From Actinokineospora spheciospongiae (GTDB taxonomy: Bacteria; Actinomycetota; Actinomycetes; Mycobacteriales; Pseudonocardiaceae): DNA of 64,000 nt. The stretch is from the NCBI RefSeq assembly GCF_000564855.1, contig NZ_AYXG01000241.1:1-64000 (forward strand), read 5' to 3'. Below the pieces are notes generated by a model that worked only from the letters and a program-made list of their open reading frames with translations, did not search any database and had not been told where the DNA came from. The position numbers and the translations under genes were made by a program. Below, in pieces: positions 39,284 to 47,487 of the stretch. The first letter of the stretch is position 1; each line of letters starts with the position of its first letter.

Positions 39284-40601
39284 AGGCCGTGTCGGGGGAA
39301 GGCGTCTGCGGACCGGTCAGCGAGCGGCTGGTGGTCGGGCCGAACGTGTTGAGCAGGTCGATCTCCTGCGCCAGCACGCCCGCGAGCCGCCGCACGCCCT
39401 CGGAGATCCGCTCCGGCGGCGGGTAGCAGAACGACAGGCGCATCTGCCTGCTGCCGAACCCGTCCGCGTAGAACCCGGTGCCCGGCACGTACGCCACCCT
39501 GGCGGTGACCGCGCGCGGCTGCATCGCCTTGGTGTCCACGCCCTCGGGCACGGTCATCCACACGAAGAAGCCGCCGTCGGGGTTGGTCCAGCTGCACCCG
39601 GCGGGCATGTGCTGCTCCAGCCCGGAGATCAGCGCGTCGCGCCGCTCGCGGTACATGGTCTGGAAAGACTTGATCTGGCCCTTCCAGTCGTGCGTGGCCA
39701 GGTAGCGGGACACGACCATCTGGTTGAGCGTGGGGGCGCACAGCGCGGCCGACTCGGCGGCCAGGACCAGCTTCTCCCGGACCGCGTGCGGGGCCAGCGC
39801 CCAGCCGACGCGCAGGCCGGAGGCGAAGGTCTTGGAGAACGAGCCCAGGTAGATGACGTTGTCGCGGTCCATCGAGCGCAGCGCCGGGTAGACCTGCCCG
39901 TCGAAGCCGAGCAGGCCGTACGGGTTGTCCTCGACGACCAGCACGTCGTGCGCGGCGCAGATGTCGAGGACCTCGGCCCGCCGGGCGACCGCCATGGTCA
40001 CCCCGGCGGGGTTGTTGAAGTTCGGGATCGTGTAGAGGAACTTGACCCGCCGCCCGGCCTGCTTGGCGGCGTCCAGGGCGGCGCGCAGCGCCTCCGGGAC
40101 CAGGCCGTCGGCGTCCATCACCACGTGCCGGACCTCGGCCTGGTAGGAGGCGAAGGTGCCCAGCGCGCCGACGTAGGACGGCCCCTCGGCGAGCACGATG
40201 TCGCCCGGGTCGCAGAAGATGCGGGTGACCAGGTCCAGGGCCATCTGCGAGCCGACCGTGACGACCAGGTCGTCCGGGTGCCCGGAGATGCCCTCCAGCG
40301 CCATGACCTCGCAGATCTGCTCGCGCAGCAGCGGGACGCCGTGCGCGGAGCCGTACTGCAGGGCGGTGAGCCCCTCCTCCGCGATGATCCGCCCGACCTG
40401 CTCCGACAGCGACTCCAGCGGCAGCGCCGCCAGGTTCGGCATCCCACCGGCCAGCGAGACCACCTCGGGCCTGCTCGCCACCGCGAACAGCGCCCGGACC
40501 TCGGACGCGGTCATCCCGCCCGCCCGTGCCGCGTAGCGCCGCAGGTGCGGGTCGAGGCTGCGGGAGCCGGTTCTCTCGGGCTGCTGTCCAGGCGTGGTCA
40601 T
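39282..40601 (-). CDS. PLP-dependent aminotransferase (2-aminoadipate/MocR-like catalytic type)
   Basis: 439 residues from ATG 40601. Fold-type I motifs are visible: SLAGGMPNLAALPL at the N-terminus, YGSAHGVPLLREQI, IPNFNNPAGVTM, VVEDNPYGLL and LGSFSKTFASGLRVGW with the PLP lysine. The layout matches stand-alone aminotransferases of the LysN/2-aminoadipate and MocR catalytic class. There is no DNA-binding domain, so it is an enzyme. Substrate is undetermined. It follows the same direction as the Ddl-like gene, 125 bases away. The divergent gap with the GNAT gene contains a GATAAT element and a short inverted repeat. Confidence 0.87.
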   Translation of the reverse strand: MTTPGQQPERTGSRSLDPHLRRYAARAGGMTASEVRALFAVASRPEVVSLAGGMPNLAALPLESLSEQVGRIIAEEGLTALQYGSAHGVPLLREQICEVMALEGISGHPDDLVVTVGSQMALDLVTRIFCDPGDIVLAEGPSYVGALGTFASYQAEVRHVVMDADGLVPEALRAALDAAKQAGRRVKFLYTIPNFNNPAGVTMAVARRAEVLDICAAHDVLVVEDNPYGLLGFDGQVYPALRSMDRDNVIYLGSFSKTFASGLRVGWALAPHAVREKLVLAAESAALCAPTLNQMVVSRYLATHDWKGQIKSFQTMYRERRDALISGLEQHMPAGCSWTNPDGGFFVWMTVPEGVDTKAMQPRAVTARVAYVPGTGFYADGFGSRQMRLSFCYPPPERISEGVRRLAGVLAQEIDLLNTFGPTTSRSLTGPQTPSPDTA

Positions 40602-40639
40602 GGCTCGCTCCGTCGCTGTCAAGTCCGATCGAGTGTAAC

Positions 40640-40665
40640 CGGAGGGGTGACTTACCTCCGATAAT
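40640..40665. promoter_or_regulatory. Inverted repeat with GATAAT in the aminotransferase/GNAT divergent gap
   Basis: CGGAGG (40640-40645) and CCTCCG (40655-40660) are followed by GATAAT (40660-40665), a possible -10 for the plus strand. The 204-bp gap holds no gene. Confidence 0.35.
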
Positions 40666-40805
40666 CGGTCCCTGCGGTTCCGGCGCAGCTCACATCGCCC
40701 TATTGTTGGACGGGTCATATTGTGTTGGCCGTTGTCACCCATGCAACTCGCCGTCGGCGATCCGTGCGGGCGTTGCGACAGGTCCGCGAGGCATCAGGAG
40801 GTTGG

Positions 40806-41435
40806 GTGTCCCGACGTGTCGTGGGCGTCACCCTGGACAACCTGGAGCACCTGCCGAAGCACTGCCGCGGCTGCGTGTACTGGGAATTGGCGCCGCACCT
40901 GAAGGAGCAGGCCGAGGAGTTCGGCACGACCGAGCTGGAGAAGGAGGCCTGGGTCTCCAGCGTGCTGCTGGAGTGGGGCTCCTGCGGTCGGGTCGTCTAC
41001 AGCGACAAGCTCCCGGTCGGGTTCGTGCTCTACGCCCCGCCGAACGCCGTGCCCCGCGCGTCGGCCTTCCCGACGTCGCCGATCAGCGCCGACGCGGTCG
41101 TGCTGACCGGCTTCCACATCGTCCCGGAGTTCCGCGGCGGTGGCCTGGGGCGGATGCTGGTGCAGGCGGTGGCCAAGGACCTCACCCGCCGCGGCGTGAA
41201 GGCGATCGAGGCCTTCGGCGACGCGCAGCCGGACGAGGAGCGCTCCTGCGTGGTCCCGGCCGACTTCCTGACCAGCGTCGGCTTCAAGACCGTGCGCCCG
41301 CACCCCCGCTGGCCCCGGCTGCGGTTGGAGCTGCGCACCGGGATCACCTGGAAGGAAGACGTCGAGGCGGCCCTGGAGCGCCTGCTGAACACCGTCTCGG
41401 TGTCCACCGCGAACCCGGTGCTGCAACGCGGATAA
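40806..41435 (+). CDS. GNAT-family N-acetyltransferase (Rv3916c position)
   Basis: 209 residues from GTG 40806, with AGGAGG four bases upstream. The N-terminal part (LPKHCRGCVYWELAPHL) has two Cys; the acetyl-CoA motif A is FHIVPEFRGGGLGRMLVQAVAKDL, followed by a beta-bulge strand with AIEAFGD. The acceptor is unknown. It lies at the place and orientation of mycobacterial Rv3916c, between parB and cwlM, pointing toward cwlM. A strong hairpin separates the two. Confidence 0.85.
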   Translation: MSRRVVGVTLDNLEHLPKHCRGCVYWELAPHLKEQAEEFGTTELEKEAWVSSVLLEWGSCGRVVYSDKLPVGFVLYAPPNAVPRASAFPTSPISADAVVLTGFHIVPEFRGGGLGRMLVQAVAKDLTRRGVKAIEAFGDAQPDEERSCVVPADFLTSVGFKTVRPHPRWPRLRLELRTGITWKEDVEAALERLLNTVSVSTANPVLQRG

Positions 41436-41446
41436 GTCCTGGCAGA

Positions 41447-41472
41447 CGCCCCCGCAAAGGCTTGCGGGGGCG
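41447..41472. terminator. Bidirectional terminator between GNAT gene and cwlM
   Basis: Perfect 11-bp stem (41447-41457 with 41462-41472) with a four-base loop between convergent stops, five bases before the cwlM stop. Confidence 0.85.
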
Positions 41473-41477
41473 GTCGG

Positions 41478-42623
41478 TCAGCCCCGGGCCAGCAGCTCGT
41501 GGGCCATCACGTCGGCGAAGCTGAACGTGCCGGTCGGCTGGTCGTTCTCCCCCAGCAGGTACAGCCGCTTCACCGCCACGACGATGCCCTCGGCGACCAC
41601 GTCCCGGAACGCCGGGTCGACCAGCCGGGCCCGGTCCTCGGCGTTGGACAGGTAGCCGATCTCGATCCGCACCGCCGGGCAGCGGGTCAGCCGCAGCACG
41701 TCCCACGTCTTCGGGTGGGTGCCGCAGTCGCGCAACCCGGTGCGCATGGCCAGTTCGCGCTGGATCAGCCCGGCCATCGCCTCGCCCAGGGTGGACGTGG
41801 CGCCGTTGCCGGTGCCGAAGTGGAAGCTCGCCACCCCCTGCGCGTGCGGGGAGCTGTTGGCGTCGGTGTGCAGGGACAGCACCAGGTCGGCCCCGGCGTC
41901 GTTGGCGAACCGGGCGCGCTCGGACTCGTCCGGGCACTGGTCGGGGCCGCGGGAGAGCAGCGCCTCCATGCCGGTGGCCACCATCCGGCCCTCCAGCCTG
42001 CTGGCCAGGTCCCACATCAGCGCGGCCTCGGTGACGTCCCCGGCGACGATCCCGGTGTCGGCACCGCCGTGGCCGGGGTCGATCACGATCCGCTTGCCGC
42101 GCAGCCGCGGCCCCGAGCGGCGGACCCGCTCCTGCTCGCGCAGCAGCACCGGGCGACCGCCGCGGGCGCGCGGGGAGAGCTGGCGCAGCGCGCGCACCGT
42201 CTCCGGGCCGCAGATGCCGTCCACGGTCAGGCCGTAGTCGCGCTGGAAGTTGCGCAGCGCCGACTCGGTCTGCCCGACGAACACGCCGTTCGGGCGGCCC
42301 GCGTCGTAGCCCAGCTCCAGCAGCCGCTCCTGCAGCGTCAGGACGTCGTCACCGGTGATCGGCGCGGACACCATGTACGCCAGCGGGCGACCGCCGAGCT
42401 GGTGGGTGGCGTCGCGCAGCGCCCGGTAGGTGGCCGGGCCGACCAGCCCGTCGGTGATCAGCCCGCGCTGCTGCTGGAACGCGCGGATCGCGCCCTCCAT
42501 CAGCGGGTCGAACAGGACTTGCTCGGCCGGGCCGGTGACCGGGGGCAACAGGCCCAACGCTGCGAGCGTGGACCGAACCTCGGCCACGGCCGGTCCCCCA
42601 TCGCCGCGGCGCAGTACCCGCAT
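41478..42623 (-). CDS. cwlM: CwlM, amidase-fold regulator of peptidoglycan synthesis
   Basis: 381 residues. Two peptidoglycan-binding type 1 repeats (about 10-72 and 92-147, DGLVGPATYRALR and DGICGPETVRALR) precede an amidase_3 domain with the zinc-ligand pattern His 185 (DPGHGG), Glu 199 and His 252 (LSLHTDANS), and the late Glu in RIEIGYLSN. There is no signal peptide. In mycobacteria CwlM is cytoplasmic; when phosphorylated by PknB it stimulates MurA, and it also binds MurJ. Metal ligands look intact here, so a hydrolase role cannot be excluded on sequence. It ends the murJ-to-cwlM minus-strand block. Confidence 0.92.
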   Translation of the reverse strand: MRVLRRGDGGPAVAEVRSTLAALGLLPPVTGPAEQVLFDPLMEGAIRAFQQQRGLITDGLVGPATYRALRDATHQLGGRPLAYMVSAPITGDDVLTLQERLLELGYDAGRPNGVFVGQTESALRNFQRDYGLTVDGICGPETVRALRQLSPRARGGRPVLLREQERVRRSGPRLRGKRIVIDPGHGGADTGIVAGDVTEAALMWDLASRLEGRMVATGMEALLSRGPDQCPDESERARFANDAGADLVLSLHTDANSSPHAQGVASFHFGTGNGATSTLGEAMAGLIQRELAMRTGLRDCGTHPKTWDVLRLTRCPAVRIEIGYLSNAEDRARLVDPAFRDVVAEGIVVAVKRLYLLGENDQPTGTFSFADVMAHELLARG

Positions 42624-42742
42624 TCACGCTCTCGCTCTCCGGACGGGCACCCGCGGGAAGGGACGGGCGCGGAATCGGTGACGACTGACCATTGTGCCTT
42701 GTCCACCTGGCTTGCACCCGGAGGGGCGTGCGACGTGCGAAC

Positions 42743-42778
42743 GGGGCCCGTGCGTCGCACACAGGACGCACGGGCCCC
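42743..42778 (-). terminator. Hairpin terminator after trxA
   Basis: Perfect 14-bp stem (42743-42756 with 42765-42778), eight-base loop, 63 bases past the trxA stop. Between it and trxA is a short direct repeat of CAGCCCGGGAT. Confidence 0.85.
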
Positions 42779-42840
42779 GGGTCGGGGTTGCCTCGGTTTG
42801 GGCTGATCAGCCCGGCTCAGCCCGGGATCAGCCCGGGATC

Positions 42841-43170
42841 TCAGCCCAGGTAGTCGGCGAGGTCCTTGAGCAGCACGGCCTTCGGCTTGGCGCCCACGAT
42901 CGTCTTCACCGCCTTGCCGCCCTGGAACACGATCATCGTCGGCACCGACATGATCTGGTAGTCGCGCGCGGTGCCCGGGTTCTTGTCGATGTCGACCTTC
43001 GCCACGGTGATCTTGTCCTTGTTCTCGCCCGCGATCTCGTCCAGCACCGGCGAGACCATCCGGCACGGCCCGCACCAGGTCGCCCAGAAGTCCACGATCA
43101 CCGGCTTGTCGCTGGTCAGGACCTCGTCCACGAAGGTCTTGTCGGTCACGTCGACGGTGTTGCCAGCCAT
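42841..43170 (-). CDS. trxA: Thioredoxin
   Basis: 109 residues with the redox motif WCGPC (Cys 33 and 36), the conserved buried Asp (VIVDFW), cis-Pro in VPTMIVF and GG in the last strand. It reduces protein disulfides in the cytoplasm and is recharged by the thioredoxin reductase encoded 31 bases upstream. Matches mycobacterial TrxC in gene order. Confidence 0.97.
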   Translation of the reverse strand: MAGNTVDVTDKTFVDEVLTSDKPVIVDFWATWCGPCRMVSPVLDEIAGENKDKITVAKVDIDKNPGTARDYQIMSVPTMIVFQGGKAVKTIVGAKPKAVLLKDLADYLG

Positions 43171-43201
43171 CTCTTCTTCTCCTCAGACAGGTTGCGGGAT
43201 G

Positions 43202-44200
43202 TCAGTTGGTGCCGGGGCCGTAGCCGCCGCCGACCAGCTCGGGGGCCGACTCGGCCTGCGCCGAACCGTGCTCGGCGAGCCAGCGCTCGGCGTCGATCGC
43301 GGCCGCGCAGCCCGACCCCGCGGCGGTGATGGCCTGGCGGTACTCGTGGTCGACCAGGTCGCCCGCGGCGAACACGCCGTCGAGGTTGGTGTAGCTGCTC
43401 TTGCCCCTGGTCACCACGTAGCCCTCGGCGTCCACGTCGACCTGGCCGGTGACCAGCGCGCTGCGCGGGTCGTGGCCGATGGCCAGGAAGAAGCCGGTGA
43501 CGTCGAGCACCGACTCCGCGCCGGTCGCGGTGTCGCGCAGCTTCAGGCCCTTGACGGTGCCGTCGCCGGTGACCTCGGTGACCTCGGAGTTGAGCTGCCA
43601 GCGGATCTTCTCGTTGGCCCTGGCCCGCTCCAGCATGATCCGGGAGGCGCGGAAGTCCTCGCGCCGGTGGATGACGGTGACCGACCTGGCGAACCGGGTG
43701 AGGAAGGTGGCCTCCTCCATCGCCGAGTCGCCGCCGCCGAGCACGGCGATGTCCTGGTCGCGGAAGAAGAAGCCGTCGCAGGTGGCGCACGCCGACACGC
43801 CGCGGCCGAGCAGCTCCTGCTCACCGGGCACGTTCAGGTAGCGCGCGGCGGCACCCATCGCCAGGATGACCGCGCGCGCGGCGTAGCGGACGCCGTTGGC
43901 GGTGACGTACTTGACCTCGCCGGTCAGCTCGACCTCGTCGACGTCCTCGGCGCGCAGCTCGGCGCCGAACCGCTCGGCCTGCGCGCGCATCTGCTCCATC
44001 AGCTCGGGGCCCATGATGCCGTCGCGGAAGCCGGGGAAGTTCTCCACCTCGGTGGTCGTCATCAGCGCCCCACCGAACTGCGATCCCTCGAACACCAGCG
44101 GTTCGAGCTGGGCGCGGGCGGCGTACACGGCGGCCGTGTACCCGGCCGGACCGGAACCGACGATGATCAGGTCACGGATCTGGTCCGCTTGCGCAGCCAT
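43202..44200 (-). CDS. trxB: Thioredoxin reductase
   Basis: 332 residues. FAD-binding motif [18 protein letters not shown] at the N-terminus, redox CATC (Cys 138 and 141), NADPH motif [13 protein letters not shown] and C-terminal [23 protein letters not shown]. It uses NADPH to reduce thioredoxin. The gene pair follows sigM-rsmA, and in actinobacteria redox-responsive sigma factors often drive trxBA. Confidence 0.97.
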   Translation of the reverse strand: MAAQADQIRDLIIVGSGPAGYTAAVYAARAQLEPLVFEGSQFGGALMTTTEVENFPGFRDGIMGPELMEQMRAQAERFGAELRAEDVDEVELTGEVKYVTANGVRYAARAVILAMGAAARYLNVPGEQELLGRGVSACATCDGFFFRDQDIAVLGGGDSAMEEATFLTRFARSVTVIHRREDFRASRIMLERARANEKIRWQLNSEVTEVTGDGTVKGLKLRDTATGAESVLDVTGFFLAIGHDPRSALVTGQVDVDAEGYVVTRGKSSYTNLDGVFAAGDLVDHEYRQAITAAGSGCAAAIDAERWLAEHGSAQAESAPELVGGGYGPGTN

Positions 44201-44294
44201 GCTGCTCCTCCGTCGACAAGTCGCCCGGGCCGTTTCCCTGGCGCTCTGGTGTCAACGCGATCGTATGCGCCGGTTGTTCCGCGCCCGCCGGTGA

Positions 44295-44316
44295 CGGGTC
44301 GCACCGGCGCGACCCG
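44295..44316 (-). terminator. Possible hairpin between anti-sigma gene and trxB
   Basis: CGGGTCGC and GCGACCCG form an 8-bp stem with a six-base loop. There is no T-run in the minus direction, so it may be a weak terminator or a leader structure of trxB. Confidence 0.3.
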
Positions 44317-44352
44317 GAGGAAAACCGCAGCGGGAGGACCGCCGCGACCGCG

Positions 44353-45141
44353 TCAGCCGATGACGGTGTCGGCCAGCGCGGAGCAGTCCGGCTCGACCAC
44401 CAGCACCCGGAACTTCCCCAGTTCGCCGGGCACCAGCAGGATCGCCATCGTCCCCGGCTTCCCGTCGAGGGTCACCGGGCGCACGCCGATCGTCTGCGCC
44501 TTGGCCGGGTCGACGTCGTTGGCCGCCAGGCACCGGTCCAGCCCGGCCTGGTCGCCGAGGTCGCCGTAGTCCTTGGTGGTGCCGACCTTGCCGATCGCGC
44601 CACCCAGGTCGGAGCTGGAGGCCGCCAGCGGCGGCTGCGCCCCCGGGACCTGGGTCTGCCCGCTGGGCGGCATCGCAGCCTTCGGCACCCCCGTCGTCGA
44701 CGTGGGCACGACCGCGATCGAGATCGCCACCGCGGCGGCGGCCGCGGTCAGCAGCCCACCGGCCCACGCGGCCATCCGGTTGCGCTTGCGCCGCGCGGCG
44801 TCCAGGTCGACCACCGGGGCCAGCCCCGGCTGCGGCGGCAGCGGCGCGACCGCCACCCCACCGCCGGGAGCCCGTCGGGCCTCGGCGTCCAGTGCGGCGT
44901 CCAGGCGCGCGGCCAAGTGGGCGGGCATCGGCGCGACCGGGGCCGCGCCGAGGTCACCGAGGTCGGTGCGCACCGATTCCAGCGCGTCCAGGATCGCCCG
45001 CGCCGCCGGGTCCGCCTTCACCCGCGGCCACAACCGGGCGCTCTGCTCCCGGTCCAGCACCCCCGCGTGCAGGTCGGCGAGGAGGTCGACAGACCACGGC
45101 GGGCCTGAGGGGCCTCGACCGCCCCGAACCTCGTCCGTCAT
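44353..45141 (-). CDS. rsmA: Membrane anti-sigma factor of SigM (RsmA-like)
   Basis: 262 residues from ATG 45141, overlapping the sigM stop (ATGA). The cytoplasmic N-terminus (VDLLADLHAGVLDREQSARLWPRV) resembles an anti-sigma domain; one transmembrane helix spans about 123-146 after the basic ARRKRNR. The extracellular domain of about 115 residues contains two Cys (RCLAAN and PDCSAL) that could form a disulfide. Coupling and order copy M. tuberculosis sigM-Rv3912. It should hold SigM at the membrane until a signal triggers release. Not to be confused with the rRNA methyltransferase of the same name. Confidence 0.87.
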   Translation of the reverse strand: MTDEVRGGRGPSGPPWSVDLLADLHAGVLDREQSARLWPRVKADPAARAILDALESVRTDLGDLGAAPVAPMPAHLAARLDAALDAEARRAPGGGVAVAPLPPQPGLAPVVDLDAARRKRNRMAAWAGGLLTAAAAAVAISIAVVPTSTTGVPKAAMPPSGQTQVPGAQPPLAASSSDLGGAIGKVGTTKDYGDLGDQAGLDRCLAANDVDPAKAQTIGVRPVTLDGKPGTMAILLVPGELGKFRVLVVEPDCSALADTVIG

Positions 45142-45764
45142 CGTCCCTCCCGCTGGCGCCTGCTCGGCACATCTCGCCCGTCCATACCGCCACCTGGGAC
45201 GTTCGCATCTGCATCGGGGTTCCGCAGATGTCCGAGAACTTTCGCCAGCTTCGCCCGACCGCGCGCACAACGGCTCTTCACGGTGCCCTCGGCAATGCCC
45301 AGCATCTTCGCCGTCTCGGCCACCGAGTAGCCCTCGACGTCCACCAGCAGGATCGGCACCCGCTGGTCCTCGGACAGCTCCTGCAACGCCGTCTGCACCA
45401 CCAGCCGCGTCTCCCGCTCCGCCATCGCGTCGCGCGGGGTGACCGGCTCGCCCGGCCCGGTCTCCGGCAACGGCACCGTCGGGCGGGCCTGCCTGCGCCG
45501 GACCCGGTCCAGGCAGGCGTTCACCACGATGCGGTGCAACCACGTGGTGACCTGGGACTCGGCCCGGAACGACCCCGCCGCGCGGAACGCGGAGATGAAC
45601 GCCTCCTGCAGCGCGTCCGACGCCTCCTCCGGGTCGCGGAGGGTGCGCAGCGCGACGGCCCACATCCGGTCCCGGTGGCGGCGCACGAGCTCGGCGAAGG
45701 CGCGTGCGTCCCCCGCGGCGTGCGCCGCGATGAGGTCGGCGTCCGAACTGGCAGCGGCGGTCAC
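45138..45764 (-). CDS. sigM: ECF RNA polymerase sigma factor SigM
   Basis: 208 residues from GTG 45764. Region 2 reads FAELVRRHRDRMWAVALRTLRDPEEASDALQEAFISAFRAAGSFR with TWLHRIVVNACLDRVRRR, and region 4 reads LSEDQRVPILLVDVEGYSVAETAKMLGIAEGTVKSRCARGRAKL. A C-terminal Asp/Gly/Arg-rich tail follows. It is followed by its probable anti-sigma factor in overlapping translation. In mycobacteria SigM is used late in growth and controls secreted proteins. Confidence 0.94.
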   Translation of the reverse strand: MTAAASSDADLIAAHAAGDARAFAELVRRHRDRMWAVALRTLRDPEEASDALQEAFISAFRAAGSFRAESQVTTWLHRIVVNACLDRVRRRQARPTVPLPETGPGEPVTPRDAMAERETRLVVQTALQELSEDQRVPILLVDVEGYSVAETAKMLGIAEGTVKSRCARGRAKLAKVLGHLRNPDADANVPGGGMDGRDVPSRRQREGR

Positions 45765-45849
45765 GCGAACAGGGTATAGGGCACTTCCCGGGCGGTGTGA
45801 CCGGCTCCGACCAGCGGTGACGGGCTGTGCCCGACCGGCGGACCCGCCG

Positions 45850-47406
45850 TCACCGGGAACGCACGAACCCGACCTCGGTGAGTTCGGACACGTTCCCCTC
45901 GCCCAGGGCGGTGATCCAGACCAGCAGGTGCTGGGACGGCTCGGCGCTGTCGAGCTGGAGCTTGTTCTGCCCCGCCGACAGGGTGGCCCGCCCGATCACC
46001 CTGGTCTCCTCCAGCGACGGCTTCTCCGACGGGGCCGTGCGGATCTCCACCACGGTGCCCGCGCTCGGCGAGTCGATGGTGACCTCGGCGAAGCGGACCG
46101 GCTCGGCGAACGAGGCCATAATCCCCACACCGGGCTTGAGCGCCGGGAACTGCCGCTGGTACCTGTCGGTCTTCCACGCGGTCTGCGCGTCGCCGTCGAC
46201 CGCGCGGCTGGCCCGGTTGGGGTTGTCGGCGGTGCCCTTGACGTTGAACACCTTCACGCTGGCGGCGTCGATCGGCTGGGCGGGCTGCGGCGGGGCGGGC
46301 GCGTTCTCCGGCACGCCGCCCGGGGCCGTGGCCACCGCGACCGGCCCGCCCGCGCTGGGGCCGTCGTCGCCGAAGAAGCCGATGAGCTGGGTGCCGAGCC
46401 AGGCCAGCACGCCGACGGTGGCCACCGCCAGCGCGGTCACGCCGATGGCGAGCTTGCGCCGCTTGGTGCGGTCGTTGCTGGGCCGCCGGGTCGTCCAGAC
46501 CGCGCCGTCGTCCTCGTACTCCTCTTCCTCGTCGACCGCCGCGATGGTCTCGGTGACGTCCGGGGCCGCCTTCGCCCGCTCCAGCACCCGGATCAACCCG
46601 GCGCTGGTGCGGATGCCGCCGGTCTCGTCGTCGGACAGGCTGCGGACCGCGGCGGCGGAGAGGTCGTGCGGGATGTAGCCGAACATCGCCCGCGGCGACA
46701 CGACCCGGCCGTCCGGCCCGGTCGGCGCGGCGGGCACCCCGGCCGGGCCGTCGGGCAGCGGCCAGCGGCCGGTCAGCAGCAGGTACAGCAGCGCGCCGAG
46801 ACCGCGCACGTCGTCCTGCAGGTCGGTGTCGGGCAGCGGGCCGGGGAAGGCGAGCTTGAGCGTGCCCTCGGGGCTGACCAGCACCCGCTGCGGGTGGTCG
46901 ACGCCGAGGACCAGGCCGCTGTGGTGGGCCAGTTCGACCGCGGCGGCCAGCGGTTCCAGCAGCCGGGCGGCGGTCGCGGGCGGCAGCGGGTGCTCGGCGA
47001 TGACGTCGAGCAGGTCGGTGCCCTGGGTCCAGTCGGCCACGATCATGCCCAGCAGGCCCTCGCCGTGGCCGATGCCATTGCCGGGGCTGAGCACGTCGAG
47101 CACCCTGGCCTGGCCGGGGTGGGTGATCGGGGCGGAGTAGGTGACCCGCTCCAGGGTGCGCCGGGCCGCCGCGGCGGCCGCGCCGTCCCCCGGGTCGGCG
47201 ACCAGCAGCGTCAGCGCCACGTCGCGGCGCAGTTGCCCGTCCTGGGCGCGCCACAGCTCGGCGCGGGCGCGCTCGTCGACGCCGAACCGGGCCAGCAGCC
47301 GGTAGCGGCCGTCGCCGACGACGGCACCGGGCACGAGGAGACCGTCCTTGGCCCGCAGACCAGCCGATCCCTCGCCCCCTGGGTACTCGGTCCGTCTTGT
47401 CGTCAC
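45850..47406 (-). CDS. Pseudokinase with transmembrane helix and C-terminal beta domain (MurJ partner)
   Basis: 518 residues. The first 300 form a protein-kinase fold lacking catalytic residues: the lysine position reads VALTLLV (Thr 66), the HRD region is VLGVDHPQRVLV, and the DFG position is AFP. A cytoplasmic acidic stretch (VDEEEEYEDDG) and TTRRPSNDRTKRRK precede one transmembrane helix (about 322-345). The extracellular end (SVKVFNVKGTADNPNRASRAVDGDAQTAWKTDRY) looks like a discoidin/galactose-binding fold. In M. tuberculosis the same domains are fused to MurJ as Rv3910, and phosphorylation of the pseudokinase recruits FhaA. Here the two parts are separate genes, 81 bases apart. Confidence 0.9.
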   Translation of the reverse strand: MTTRRTEYPGGEGSAGLRAKDGLLVPGAVVGDGRYRLLARFGVDERARAELWRAQDGQLRRDVALTLLVADPGDGAAAAAARRTLERVTYSAPITHPGQARVLDVLSPGNGIGHGEGLLGMIVADWTQGTDLLDVIAEHPLPPATAARLLEPLAAAVELAHHSGLVLGVDHPQRVLVSPEGTLKLAFPGPLPDTDLQDDVRGLGALLYLLLTGRWPLPDGPAGVPAAPTGPDGRVVSPRAMFGYIPHDLSAAAVRSLSDDETGGIRTSAGLIRVLERAKAAPDVTETIAAVDEEEEYEDDGAVWTTRRPSNDRTKRRKLAIGVTALAVATVGVLAWLGTQLIGFFGDDGPSAGGPVAVATAPGGVPENAPAPPQPAQPIDAASVKVFNVKGTADNPNRASRAVDGDAQTAWKTDRYQRQFPALKPGVGIMASFAEPVRFAEVTIDSPSAGTVVEIRTAPSEKPSLEETRVIGRATLSAGQNKLQLDSAEPSQHLLVWITALGEGNVSELTEVGFVRSR

Positions 47407-47487
47407 CGTTCTCTCCGCCTGCCGACGCCCCTGCCGACGTTGCTCACGAGGGTACGGGAAATCCGCCGCCCACCGGCGACGAGCGGA

